From: JACKAQ01 sp965227145 | Lineage (GTDB): Bacteria; Calditrichota; Calditrichia; RBG-13-44-9; J075 | Assembly (NCBI GenBank): GCA_965227145.1 | Contig: OZ245730.1 | Coordinates: 1,302,001-1,366,000, forward strand | DNA length: 64,000 nt | Direction: 5' to 3' | Shown here: piece by piece, positions 36,880 through 44,625 of the stretch | Numbering within the stretch: position 1 is the stretch's first letter | Layout: each line of letters starts with the position of its first letter | Translations under genes and position numbers: made by a program | The notes under the pieces: generated by a model | Told to the model about the DNA's origin: nothing | The model's database searches: none | What the model saw: the letters and a program-made list of their open reading frames with translations, nothing else

Positions 36880-37725
36880 ATGAAAAAAGAATATTTCGAA
36901 ATTCATTTGCCGACAGCCGGATTCGACACGGATATTTTATCCGCTGAGCTGCACAACGCCGGTTGTATGGGCATTTACGAAAAAAGTGATGACGATTGGA
37001 TCGTTTATTTGCCGGGCGACTGGACACCGGAACACCACCAAAATATTTTTTCGGTGTTGCAGCGGCTCAATCCGGCGTTCGATGTGTCCAAATTGACTAT
37101 CGAGAAATTGCCCTATCAAAACTGGAACGCTGAGTGGCGCAAATATTTCAAACCGGTACAGATTGGTGAAAAACTGTGGGTTCGTCCGCCGTGGGAAAAT
37201 TTGCCGGACGGCGCAACCGGCGATGCGATCATTATCGATCCGCAGATGGCCTTTGGCACCGGTCACCACGAAACCACGAAATTGATGATTCAACTAATGC
37301 AATCGCTGGATTTGCAGGAAAAAGCCATTTTGGATCTGGGCACAGGTTCTGGCATTTTGGCGATCGCGGCACGCAAACTTGGCGCGGCATCTGTGATCGG
37401 CATCGATATCGATCCCGAAGCAATTGACAACGCCGAGCACAATTTGCAACTCAACAAAACAAATGGCGTTGAAGTGTATGTTGGTAACATTTCGTACGTT
37501 GTGGGGCAAAAATTCCCGGTTATTTTGGCAAATATCCAGTTTCATATTTTGGAACCGATCGCCGATGCGCTCTACGAATGTTTGCAAAACGAGGGCAAAT
37601 TGCTCATTTCCGGCATTCTGGCAACCGAAGCCGAACGGTTTGTGAGCATCTTTCAACGCATTGGATTTACGCCGGAAAGCCAGTCCACCCTCGGCGAATG
37701 GTCCGGCATTTTATTCACGAAATAG
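36880..37725 (+). CDS. prmA: Ribosomal protein L11 methyltransferase
   Basis: A 281-residue SAM-dependent methyltransferase. An N-terminal substrate-binding domain ('YFEIHLPTAGFDTDIL') precedes the PrmA motif 'IDPQMAFGTGHHETTKLM' and the SAM site 'ILDLGTGSGILAIAARKLGA' with acidic 'IGIDIDPEAI' and 'VILANIQFHIL' (NPPY-like position). It trimethylates ribosomal protein L11. The ATG at 36880 is 4 bp after sprA; an in-frame TTG at 36862 would overlap sprA and is not preferred. Probable co-transcription with sprA is curious, as the functions are unrelated. Confidence 0.93.
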   Translation: MKKEYFEIHLPTAGFDTDILSAELHNAGCMGIYEKSDDDWIVYLPGDWTPEHHQNIFSVLQRLNPAFDVSKLTIEKLPYQNWNAEWRKYFKPVQIGEKLWVRPPWENLPDGATGDAIIIDPQMAFGTGHHETTKLMIQLMQSLDLQEKAILDLGTGSGILAIAARKLGAASVIGIDIDPEAIDNAEHNLQLNKTNGVEVYVGNISYVVGQKFPVILANIQFHILEPIADALYECLQNEGKLLISGILATEAERFVSIFQRIGFTPESQSTLGEWSGILFTK

Positions 37726-37828
37726 GGGAAATAAGGATAAACGATAATGGATAAAGTGACCAAAACTTTTTCCTTTTAACTTTTGCCTTTTACCTTAAAA
37801 ACAATCTTTTAACAAAGGTTTGAAATTG

Positions 37829-38959
37829 ATGAAATTCTTAAAATTACTCATTCCGCTGACGTTGGTTGCGGGGTTTTGGGCATGCGAAGAAGAAGTGGTG
37901 CAGCCGGAACCCGGTGATATTTTTGCCATCGAAACGGTGAAAACGCCGGCAGTTGTGGATGTTTCCCGCGAGCGAGATTATGCGCTGATGTTCCGAATTT
38001 CGCATCCCGATGGCATTTCGGCGATTTCCGGGGTGAAAGCCACGCTGTTTCAGTCGGATCAAACAACGCAATTCCGCGAAATAACGCTGCTGGATGACGG
38101 CAACACCCAAAATTCCGGCAGTGGCGATGTGCTCGCCGGTGACGGCGTTTTCTCGAATGTTTTTCAGAGTGATTCGCTGGTTTTTCCGCGCGGCAGCTTT
38201 TTTATTCGCGCATCGGTGACCGACAACAGCGGCGAAACGCTGACAACAGGATTTGCCGAATCGCGAACCATTGTGAACGTGGCACCGGAAATTTTGACGA
38301 CAAATATTCCCGATACGCTGCAATCCGGCACCGCACCAATTCCGTTTTCCATCACCGTTCTGGACAGTAATTTGACCGATGACATCCAGTACGGACTGAT
38401 GCGGCTGCAACGCAACAGCGTTACGCTGGCGACAGACACGCTGTTCACCGAAAGCGCCAACAGCGATTTCGAAGCTGTGCTAACCCGCAATATCGACTCA
38501 ACTTACGCTGCCGAACGTGTCGGTGAATACCAACTTGCGTTTCAGGTTGCGGATGCCAGCGGCGATCTGTCGAACGTTATTTTGCAAACCATTTTTCTGG
38601 AAAATACACTTCCGTTAATGTTCAATCCGTCGTTACCGGATTCTGTTACGCGACCGACGGTTGGCACCGGCGTCATCGAAGTGCGCATTTCTGCGGACGA
38701 TTCACAGGGGTTGGGCGACATCCAGATTGTAAACATGACAATCCAGCGGGAAGGCGGCACGCCATCCACGATTGAAATGTTTGACAATGGCGATTTCGAT
38801 AGCTACCGTGATGAAGTTGCCGGCGACGGCATCTTTTCCCGCGGTTTGCTGATCGACGGAACGAGCGCGTCGGGCACATTTTATTTCACATTCGAGGCGC
38901 AGGATCGCGTCGGGAATTTATCCGCAGCGGTAGTTGATTCACTGGTAATTTTGCCGTAA
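37829..38959 (+). CDS. Lipoprotein with Ig-like repeats
   Basis: A 376-residue lipoprotein: 'MKFLKLLIPLTLVAGFWAC' with lipobox-like FWAC and acidic residues after Cys. Two or three Ig-like/cadherin-like beta domains follow, each with a 'D-x-G ... DG.FS' turn ('LAGDGVFSNVF', 'VAGDGIFSRGL') and 'ASVTDNSGE', 'FEAQDRVGNLS' strands. This resembles the choice-of-anchor/X or cell-surface domains common in FCB secreted proteins. The ATG at 37829 is preferred over a TTG 9 nt upstream. It is 25 bp before the secreted beta-propeller gene and likely co-expressed. Confidence 0.7.
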   Translation: MKFLKLLIPLTLVAGFWACEEEVVQPEPGDIFAIETVKTPAVVDVSRERDYALMFRISHPDGISAISGVKATLFQSDQTTQFREITLLDDGNTQNSGSGDVLAGDGVFSNVFQSDSLVFPRGSFFIRASVTDNSGETLTTGFAESRTIVNVAPEILTTNIPDTLQSGTAPIPFSITVLDSNLTDDIQYGLMRLQRNSVTLATDTLFTESANSDFEAVLTRNIDSTYAAERVGEYQLAFQVADASGDLSNVILQTIFLENTLPLMFNPSLPDSVTRPTVGTGVIEVRISADDSQGLGDIQIVNMTIQREGGTPSTIEMFDNGDFDSYRDEVAGDGIFSRGLLIDGTSASGTFYFTFEAQDRVGNLSAAVVDSLVILP

Positions 38960-38983
38960 CTAAAGATCTCATTCGGAGAAAAA

Positions 38984-40471
38984 ATGAAAAAACTGAACAT
39001 TACCTTGCTGTTTGCGGGTATCCTTTTTGCGAATATCGCTGTTGCGCAAGTGGTTGAAAAATTTAGCTTTCAGGAAACGCCGGCGCGCAACGGCGTGATC
39101 AGCAACAGCATTACAGACCTGTATTATTTGAATGGCGCGCTGTATGTCGGCGCGGGTCGCGGACTGGGTATTTCGTATGATAACGGCAGCAGTTGGGAGC
39201 AATACACTGAGGACGATTACGGCGGTCGCGGCGGCGTTACGGCGCTGGATATCGGACCGGACGGCACGCTGTGGATCACGACCGGATTCGATTCGCTGGT
39301 GGAAGAAGGCACCGAGCTGCAAACCGGCGGTGGCATTCGCTATCGCGAGCCGGGCAGCACGGAATGGAATTACATCCCGCAGCCGGTCGATGCCCGCGAT
39401 GATACCGCCAACGGCAAACAGCCGACCACTACGCCGGTGCAAAATATTTCGTTCGATCTGATCGCGGTGAGCGCAAATGAAGTGTGGATCACCAGTTGGG
39501 GCGGCGGCATTCGTCGCACATTGGATCGCGGACAAACCTGGGAAACCATCACAACCGACGGATTACCGTATGATGTGCTCGGTCAACTCAACCATCGCGG
39601 ATTTTCGGTGATGCAGGAAAACGGCAATATTTGGGTGGGCACGGTCGGTGGCATCAGCAAAACCAGCGATGGCGGGCAAACCTGGCAGCGCTTCACCAGC
39701 AGTAACCAAAACCGCCCGATTTCCGGTAACTGGGTGATCGGCATGTGGCACAATCCGTATGATAACAGCGTTTGGGCAACCACCCTCACCAGCGAGGAAG
39801 GTGAGTTCAACGCGATCAGCCGCACCACCAACGGCGGCGCAACCTGGGATATTTTTCTGGAAGATGAACTTTCCGACGGCACTTTCCCGCGATATGTGGC
39901 GTTTTACGATTCCGCGATTTATGTGGCAACGGAAAGCGGCGTTTACAAATCCATCGACGATGGCGAGAACTGGTTTATCGTGCCGCCCATTCGCGACAAA
40001 GTGAGCGGCGAGGGGATTTACACCAACACATTTTACGCAGTCGCAACATCACCGGCAATGGCGCCGGAACACCGCTTTTGGGCGGGATCGTCGGACGGGC
40101 TGGCCAGCACCGATAACAGCGGTTTCGACTGGACGATTTACCGCAGTTTTGTGAGCACCCGAGAACGCACCGATCCCAAAGTGTATGCCTATCCAAACCC
40201 GTTTACGCCGGCACACACCGACCGCCCCTGCCGTTTCCAGTTTGACGTTTCCGGCGCAGCCGATGTCACGGTGGATATCTACAATTTCGCGATGGAAAAA
40301 GTGACCACCATCCAAAGCAGCATTGCCGCAGTTCCTGCCGGAACGGAAGATCGCAGTGTGATCTGGGATGGCTCCGACAGCAACGGTCGGATGGTTGATA
40401 ACGGCGTCTATTTTTTCCGTGCCAGTGTCGGTGGCGAAGTCAGTTGGGGCAAGGTTGTGGTGATTAATTGA
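38984..40471 (+). CDS. Secreted beta-propeller (BNR-type) protein with FlgD/type IX sorting C-terminus
   Basis: A 495-residue exported protein. Signal peptide: 'KLNITLLFAGILFANIAVAQ'. Multiple BNR/sialidase-like repeats ('ISYDNGSSWEQYTEDD', 'RRTLDRGQTWETITTDG', 'KTSDGGQTWQRFTSS', 'SIDDGENWFIVPP') predict a beta-propeller. The C-terminal 90 residues ('YAYPNPFTPAHTDRPCRFQF' ... 'VIWDGSDSNGRMVDNGVYFF' ... 'SWGKVVVIN') match the FlgD-like/type IX sorting domain, so this is a likely cargo of the SprA system. SD GGAGAA precedes the ATG. It lies 25 bp after the Ig-like lipoprotein gene. Confidence 0.85.
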   Translation: MKKLNITLLFAGILFANIAVAQVVEKFSFQETPARNGVISNSITDLYYLNGALYVGAGRGLGISYDNGSSWEQYTEDDYGGRGGVTALDIGPDGTLWITTGFDSLVEEGTELQTGGGIRYREPGSTEWNYIPQPVDARDDTANGKQPTTTPVQNISFDLIAVSANEVWITSWGGGIRRTLDRGQTWETITTDGLPYDVLGQLNHRGFSVMQENGNIWVGTVGGISKTSDGGQTWQRFTSSNQNRPISGNWVIGMWHNPYDNSVWATTLTSEEGEFNAISRTTNGGATWDIFLEDELSDGTFPRYVAFYDSAIYVATESGVYKSIDDGENWFIVPPIRDKVSGEGIYTNTFYAVATSPAMAPEHRFWAGSSDGLASTDNSGFDWTIYRSFVSTRERTDPKVYAYPNPFTPAHTDRPCRFQFDVSGAADVTVDIYNFAMEKVTTIQSSIAAVPAGTEDRSVIWDGSDSNGRMVDNGVYFFRASVGGEVSWGKVVVIN

Positions 40472-40533
40472 TGGTTGCCGTGAATGAACATGAATTCATT
40501 TGTGGTTAAAAATCTCCAAACCCAAAGAAAATC

Positions 40534-40605
40534 GGTCATTCCTGCGCAGGCAGGAATCTCCAAATCTAAAATAAGACCGGTCATTCCTGCGCAGGCAGGA
40601 ATCTC
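40534..40605. repeat. Two direct copies of a palindromic ATTCCTGC repeat
   Basis: Two 27-bp near-identical copies (40534-40560, 40579-40605) spaced 45 bp. Each contains a perfect hairpin ATTCCTGC-GCAG-GCAGGAAT. They lie just upstream of the broken GIY-YIG gene. Additional copies are at 40931-40956, 41991-42045 (two) and 53944-53970. The arrangement resembles REP or Neisseria dRS3 elements. Confidence 0.85.
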
Positions 40606-40628
40606 ATAACTTTGAAACGTAATTATAT

Positions 40629-40919
40629 ATGAACAATTATTACGTTTACATGATGGCTAATCGCCATAACACAACACTGTATATCGGCGTAACCAATGAT
40701 TTGTGCCGCAGGGTTTATGAACATAAGTCAAATATAATCAAAGGTTTTTCAGCAAAATACAATTGCCATAAACTGGTTTGGTATCTTCAAACAGAGAATA
40801 TTGAAGCTGCCATTTTGAAATAAAAGCAGATGAAAAAATGGAAGCGGGAATTCAAAGAAAACGAAATCAATAATATTAATCCCGATTGGACGGATTTATA
40901 TGGAGAACTTTGTTCGTAG
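40629..40919 (+). pseudogene. GIY-YIG nuclease gene with internal stop
   Basis: The reading frame starts 'MNNYYVYMMANRHNTTLYIG' and continues 'VTNDLCRRVYEHK', the GIY-YIG signature (YVY...LYIG plus catalytic Arg). It stops at TAA after 64 residues ('AILK'). In the same frame the sequence continues 'KQMKKWKREFKENEINNINP' and 'DWTDLYGEL' to TAG at 40917-40919, matching the C-terminal half of UPF0213/GIY-YIG proteins. A single GAA-to-TAA change (Glu, as in 'EKQIKKW') would explain the stop. The protein is thus broken, unless the stop is suppressed. It is surrounded by copies of the ATTCCTGC palindrome. Confidence 0.8.
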
Positions 40920-41910
40920 AAAAAATCAGGGGATTCCTGCATTCGCAGGAATGACCATTATATCGATTATTCTGATAACCGGAACACTGCTCGCGGAAGG
41001 CAGCGGTGGGTATGCCGGATCGTTTTTACGGATCGGGTTGGGCGCACGCGGCACGGCGATGGGCAACGCGCAGGTTGCCAGTGCGGACAACGCATTCGGC
41101 ATGTATTACAATCCTGCCGGATTATCCCGGCTGGAAAAACGCCAGTTTGCGCTGTCGTATAGCAGCATGTCGTTGGATCGCGAATTCAATTTTATCGGAC
41201 TTAGTGCACCGTTACCGCCGTTCGCTGGCGCAGCCATCGGCTGGATTAACAGCGGTGTTAGCGATCTGACGGCATACAGTTCCGTTGGTGAAAACGTTGG
41301 CGATATCAATCACGGATTAAACGCTATTTACGCCGCATTTTCGATGAATATGGTGAAATTGCTTCAGATGGACGGGTTACTGCAAAATACTCGCGATGAT
41401 TTAATCACCATTGGCATCGCTGTAAAATTTCTGCGGGAAGGTATTTCCGATGACGAAGAATTTGATTACAGCGGTAGCGGTTTTGGTTTCGATTTTGGGG
41501 TGATGATTCGCCCGGTTGAGCAATTGACCATCGGTTATCAATTAAAAGATGCCAACGCATCGCTGAAATCCAACACCAACGAGCTGTTCAGCCGCGGCAT
41601 CGAAACGGAAAACGCATTTCCGGCAACCCAGAAAGCCGGTTTATTTTTCCAAACGCCGCTAAAAAATCTGGCGCTGGCATACGATTTTGAGTGGAACAAC
41701 AAAGGCACGGAAAAACAACACGTTGGCGCGGAATATTTGATGGACATTGCCGCAATTCGCGCGGGATACGACACCGATCACCTCACCCTCGGCGGCGGAT
41801 TGAAATTTCATCCGTTCAAAAGCAGCAGCATGATTCTGGATTACGCGTTCGTCGGTGATGCGGTGGACGAAGGCGTCAGTCATATTTTCTCATGGCGCTT
41901 TTTATTTTGA
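40900..41910 (+). CDS. PorV/PorQ-family outer-membrane protein (first copy)
   Basis: A 336-residue barrel of the PorV/UPF0164 family, with the N-terminal signature 'GSFLRIGLGARGTAMGNAQVASADNAFGMYYNPAGLSRLE' and amphipathic strands to 'FSWRFLF' at the C-terminus. PorV shuttles T9SS cargo at the cell surface. The start is uncertain: 40900 gives a charged n-region (ENFVRRK) before the hydrophobic segment, whereas an ATG at 40951 lacks charge and proper SD spacing. The first 17 codons include an ATTCCTGC repeat ('GIPAFAGMT'), so the repeat has become part of the signal peptide. It overlaps the GIY-YIG remnant by 20 nt. Confidence 0.85.
   Translation: MENFVRRKNQGIPAFAGMTIISIILITGTLLAEGSGGYAGSFLRIGLGARGTAMGNAQVASADNAFGMYYNPAGLSRLEKRQFALSYSSMSLDREFNFIGLSAPLPPFAGAAIGWINSGVSDLTAYSSVGENVGDINHGLNAIYAAFSMNMVKLLQMDGLLQNTRDDLITIGIAVKFLREGISDDEEFDYSGSGFGFDFGVMIRPVEQLTIGYQLKDANASLKSNTNELFSRGIETENAFPATQKAGLFFQTPLKNLALAYDFEWNNKGTEKQHVGAEYLMDIAAIRAGYDTDHLTLGGGLKFHPFKSSSMILDYAFVGDAVDEGVSHIFSWRFLF
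40931..40956. repeat. ATTCCTGC palindrome inside the PorV-like 5' coding end
   Basis: GATTCCTGC-ATTC-GCAGGAAT (hairpin arms 8 bp, loop ATTC) in reverse orientation to the two copies upstream. It covers codons for 'GIPAFAGMT' of the PorV-like frame and the candidate alternative ATG at 40951. Confidence 0.85.
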
Positions 41911-41990
41911 CTTTTTTCGAATTCGAACCGCGAAATTCGCTAATTTGTTAAATCACAGTTGTTTATTCAATTTTCATCGAATAAAATGAG

Positions 41991-42045
41991 ACCCCTGCCT
42001 TCGCAGGGGTGACAAATAAGGTCATTCCTGCGCAGGCAGGAATCT
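41991..42045. repeat. Two adjacent ATTCCTGC-family hairpins
   Basis: The first (41991-42010) reads ACCCCTGC-CTTC-GCAGGGGT: the outer arm bases differ from the consensus on both sides with pairing kept. The second (about 42020-42045) is a standard ATTCCTGC-GCAG-GCAGGAAT copy. They sit between the two PorV-like genes. Confidence 0.8.
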
Positions 42046-42060
42046 CCTGAAAAGAATCGG

Positions 42061-42080
42061 TTTCGCTGACGTCAGCGAAA
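42061..42080. repeat. Perfect 20-bp palindrome upstream of second PorV-like gene
   Basis: TTTCGCTGACGTCAGCGAAA is identical to its reverse complement. It lies 27 bp before the ATG of the PorV-like gene, between the repeat pair and an AAGGAG-rich leader. It could be an operator or part of a hairpin that affects ribosome access. Confidence 0.65.
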
Positions 42081-42107
42081 AAGGAGATAAGAAAAAGGTT
42101 GCAAAAA

Positions 42108-43004
42108 ATGAAAAAAACTATCGCAATACTGTTGGTTAGCTCGTTCATGTTGTTCGCCGGGGAAAGTGACGGCGTTACCGGAATGGCGTTTTTGAAAATC
42201 GGTGTGGGTGCACGCGCCGGCGGAATGGGCGAGGCATACGCCGCCGTTGCAGATGACGCAACCGCAACCTATTGGAATCCCGCCGGACTGATGGCATCGG
42301 ATCGCAATAATTTAACGATGATGTATAACAGCTGGCTGGAATCCGTCAACAGCCAGTTTGGTGCGGTGCAGTTTCGCGGTGAAACTTCCGCATGGGGATT
42401 TCATGTGTATAGCCTCGGCGTGGACGATATTCCTGCCCGCGATTTTCCAACGAACGAACCTGTGGAACAATTCGGCGCCAATTATTTGTCGCTGGGGATT
42501 TCGCATGCCCGTAAATTTGGCGAAAAGCTGGATGTCGGCATTACCGCCAAATATCTGTTCGAGAAAATTTATGTCTACACCGCCAACGGTTACGCCGTGG
42601 ATTTCGGTTTGCGCTATCGGTTGGGCGAAAACCTGAACCTCGCCGGTGCGTTGCAAAACCTCGGTAGCATGAACGAACTCAATCTGGAAAAGACCAAATT
42701 GCCTGCTTTAATGCGGGTTGGCGCTGCATACGACCTCAGTAAAATGCTCGGATCGGTGAGCCTGCTGCTCGCCGGTGATGTGCTGAAACCGCTGGACGAA
42801 GATGTGCGCATCCACGTTGGTGCGGAAGCCGGCGTCTGGAAACAACTGATGCTTCGTGCCGGTTACATGAACGGATATGAAAACCGCAGCGTCACATTTG
42901 GGGTGGGTATCCGCAAAACGTCGTTTCAAATTGATTACAGCTACATGCCCTTTGACGATGATTTCGGCGACAGCCAGCGGTTTTCGCTGTATATTGCCAT
43001 TTAA
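42108..43004 (+). CDS. PorV/PorQ-family outer-membrane protein (second copy)
   Basis: A 298-residue barrel, paralogue of the gene at 40900. 'GMAFLKIGVGARAGGMGEAYAAVADDATATYWNPAGLM' is the family signature; the protein ends 'SQRFSLYIAI'. Signal peptide 'KTIAILLVSSFMLFAGES'. The ATG at 42108 is used; an in-frame TTG 9 nt upstream is less likely. It is followed after 32 bp by the HslV-like gene. Two adjacent PorV-like genes near sprA and a sorting-domain protein support a T9SS-linked locus. Confidence 0.87.
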   Translation: MKKTIAILLVSSFMLFAGESDGVTGMAFLKIGVGARAGGMGEAYAAVADDATATYWNPAGLMASDRNNLTMMYNSWLESVNSQFGAVQFRGETSAWGFHVYSLGVDDIPARDFPTNEPVEQFGANYLSLGISHARKFGEKLDVGITAKYLFEKIYVYTANGYAVDFGLRYRLGENLNLAGALQNLGSMNELNLEKTKLPALMRVGAAYDLSKMLGSVSLLLAGDVLKPLDEDVRIHVGAEAGVWKQLMLRAGYMNGYENRSVTFGVGIRKTSFQIDYSYMPFDDDFGDSQRFSLYIAI

Positions 43005-43036
43005 AATTAACGAGAAAATTATTCAGGAAACGATAC

Positions 43037-43612
43037 ATGTCCACAATTGTAGTGGCGTGCAAAAACGGCATCGCCGCGATTGCCGCCGATACCCTCTCGA
43101 CGACCGGCAACGTGAAAATTGCCGCAAAATATGACAAATCTCCCGACAAAATTTTTCGCACCGAAAACGCATTTGTCGGGTTTGTCGGCTCTGCGGCAAC
43201 GCAAATCGCCTTCGAAAACGCGCTCCGGACAAACACCAAAAAAGTGAAGCTCGATACCCGCGAAAATATCTTCGAAACGCTCCGTTTTTTGCATCCCATT
43301 CTCAAAGAAAAATATTTTCTGAATCCCAAAGAGGATGAGGAAGACCCGTTTGAATCCAGCCATCTGGAAGCGGTAATCGTTAGTCCTGGCGGTATTTTCG
43401 GTGCGTACGCGCTTCGCGATATCGTTGAATACCAACGTTTTTGGGCGGTCGGCTCCGGTGGCGATTTTGCAGTTGGCGCCATGTTTGCCGTTTACGACCA
43501 ACTGGATTCCGCCGAAGAAATCGCCAAAATCGGCGTGATGGCCGGCTGCGAATTCGACCGCAATTCCGGCACACCGATCACCGTTTACACCACCAAACTT
43601 ACGAACGCATGA
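43037..43612 (+). CDS. HslV-like Ntn hydrolase, putative N-terminal serine nucleophile
   Basis: A 191-residue protein with the proteasome beta/HslV fold signature 'MSTIVVACKNGIAAIAADTL' followed by 'DKIFRTENAFVGFVG' and 'FWAVGSGGDFAVGAMFAVYDQ' and 'EIAKIGVMAGCEFDRNSGTP'. After Met removal residue 1 would be Ser instead of the Thr of HslV. D18 matches the catalytic Asp17 of HslV and K38 aligns with Lys33. Length is near HslV (about 175). No hslU lies beside it. The stop overlaps the next gene (ATGA). It may be a proteasome homologue of the stand-alone type; activity is unproven. SD AGGAA precedes the ATG. Confidence 0.75.
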   Translation: MSTIVVACKNGIAAIAADTLSTTGNVKIAAKYDKSPDKIFRTENAFVGFVGSAATQIAFENALRTNTKKVKLDTRENIFETLRFLHPILKEKYFLNPKEDEEDPFESSHLEAVIVSPGGIFGAYALRDIVEYQRFWAVGSGGDFAVGAMFAVYDQLDSAEEIAKIGVMAGCEFDRNSGTPITVYTTKLTNA

Positions 43613-44625
43613 AGACCGGCAAATCCCGATATCGCTGGCTGTACTGGCTAAAAATAATCGCCGGTGTGGCGTTGATTGCGGTTTTGTATTACAAAATCGA
43701 TAACCGGGAATCGATTGTCGATGCGATTAATAATGCCAAGTTGCAGTATTTGGTTGTTTGCGCGCTACTGTTGTTGCCGAATATTTACCTCGCCTATCTC
43801 AAATGGCGATATTTGCTCAACAACCGTTTCGCCGGCATTCGCAATAAAGATGTGCTCGGCTCGCTGCTGTTTGGCTACACACTCGGGCTGATCACGCCCG
43901 GCAGAATAGGGGAGTTGGGGCGCGGTCTGTTTTTCCCCGGACAGGATCGCCTGACCATCACCGGATTGAACGTGTTGGACAAAGCCGCCAATCAGGTAAT
44001 CATTTTTACGCTCGGCGGCATTGCGCTGCTCACCCTCATTTTTCATTATCAGGCATGGAGCATTCACGATGCCCGATGGCTGCTGTTTATCGGCGCAGCC
44101 GCGTTGGTTGCCGTTTGGGTGGTTGTGCTCAATCCGTCGCTGCTCAAAAAAATTCTGCAACAGCTCCAAAAGCGGATGCCGCCCGGATCTCGCCGCCGCT
44201 CGATGTTGCAAACATTTGACGAATTCACTTTTGCCAACAGCCTGACGGTGCTGTTCCTCAGCCTGGTTTGGTATTTGGTGATCATTTTGCAATACCACGT
44301 TTTGGTAAATGCGTTCACGGAAGTGGGTGTCATTGAATCATTTTTGGCGGTTTCGGCGATGCTGTTTGTGAAAACGTTGCTGCCGGTAACTTTTGGCGAT
44401 TTGGGTATTCGCGAAGGGATTGCGGTATTTTTTTACGGATTTTTTGCCGTTTCCGAAGCAGCTGTTTTCAATGCGTCGCTGCTGATTTTTGTGCTGAATT
44501 TTTTGTTGCCGGCGTTGCTCGGAACATTCTATCTTTTCAAATTGCGTGAATTAAAGCAGAATAATACTTCGACTTCGAACGCGTCCTCTGGTGTATTCGA
44601 TGCAACATTGGCAAGTAAAAAATGA
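43609..44625 (+). CDS. Flippase-like membrane protein (UPF0104/LPG synthase TM family)
   Basis: A 338-residue protein with about eight membrane segments. 'IYLAYLKWRYLLNNRFAGI', 'LFGYTLGLITPGRIGELGRG', 'NVLDKAANQVIIFTLGG' and a late 'LLPVTFGDLGIREGIAVFFYGFFAV' match the lysylphosphatidylglycerol synthetase TM/flippase-like family (UPF0104). These proteins are thought to move or modify lipid-linked molecules. The start at 43609 overlaps the Ntn-hydrolase stop by 4 nt (ATGA). Its end overlaps the GT2 start the same way, so the three are coupled. A role in lipid-glycan traffic is inference. Confidence 0.85.
   Translation: MKTGKSRYRWLYWLKIIAGVALIAVLYYKIDNRESIVDAINNAKLQYLVVCALLLLPNIYLAYLKWRYLLNNRFAGIRNKDVLGSLLFGYTLGLITPGRIGELGRGLFFPGQDRLTITGLNVLDKAANQVIIFTLGGIALLTLIFHYQAWSIHDARWLLFIGAAALVAVWVVVLNPSLLKKILQQLQKRMPPGSRRRSMLQTFDEFTFANSLTVLFLSLVWYLVIILQYHVLVNAFTEVGVIESFLAVSAMLFVKTLLPVTFGDLGIREGIAVFFYGFFAVSEAAVFNASLLIFVLNFLLPALLGTFYLFKLRELKQNNTSTSNASSGVFDATLASKK

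Noticed and set aside
41963..42148. A 61-residue minus-strand frame between the PorV-like genes
   Set aside because: Its middle is the translation of the ATTCCTGC repeats ('EIPACAGMT', 'FVTPAKAGVS'), so it is repeat-derived, not a gene.
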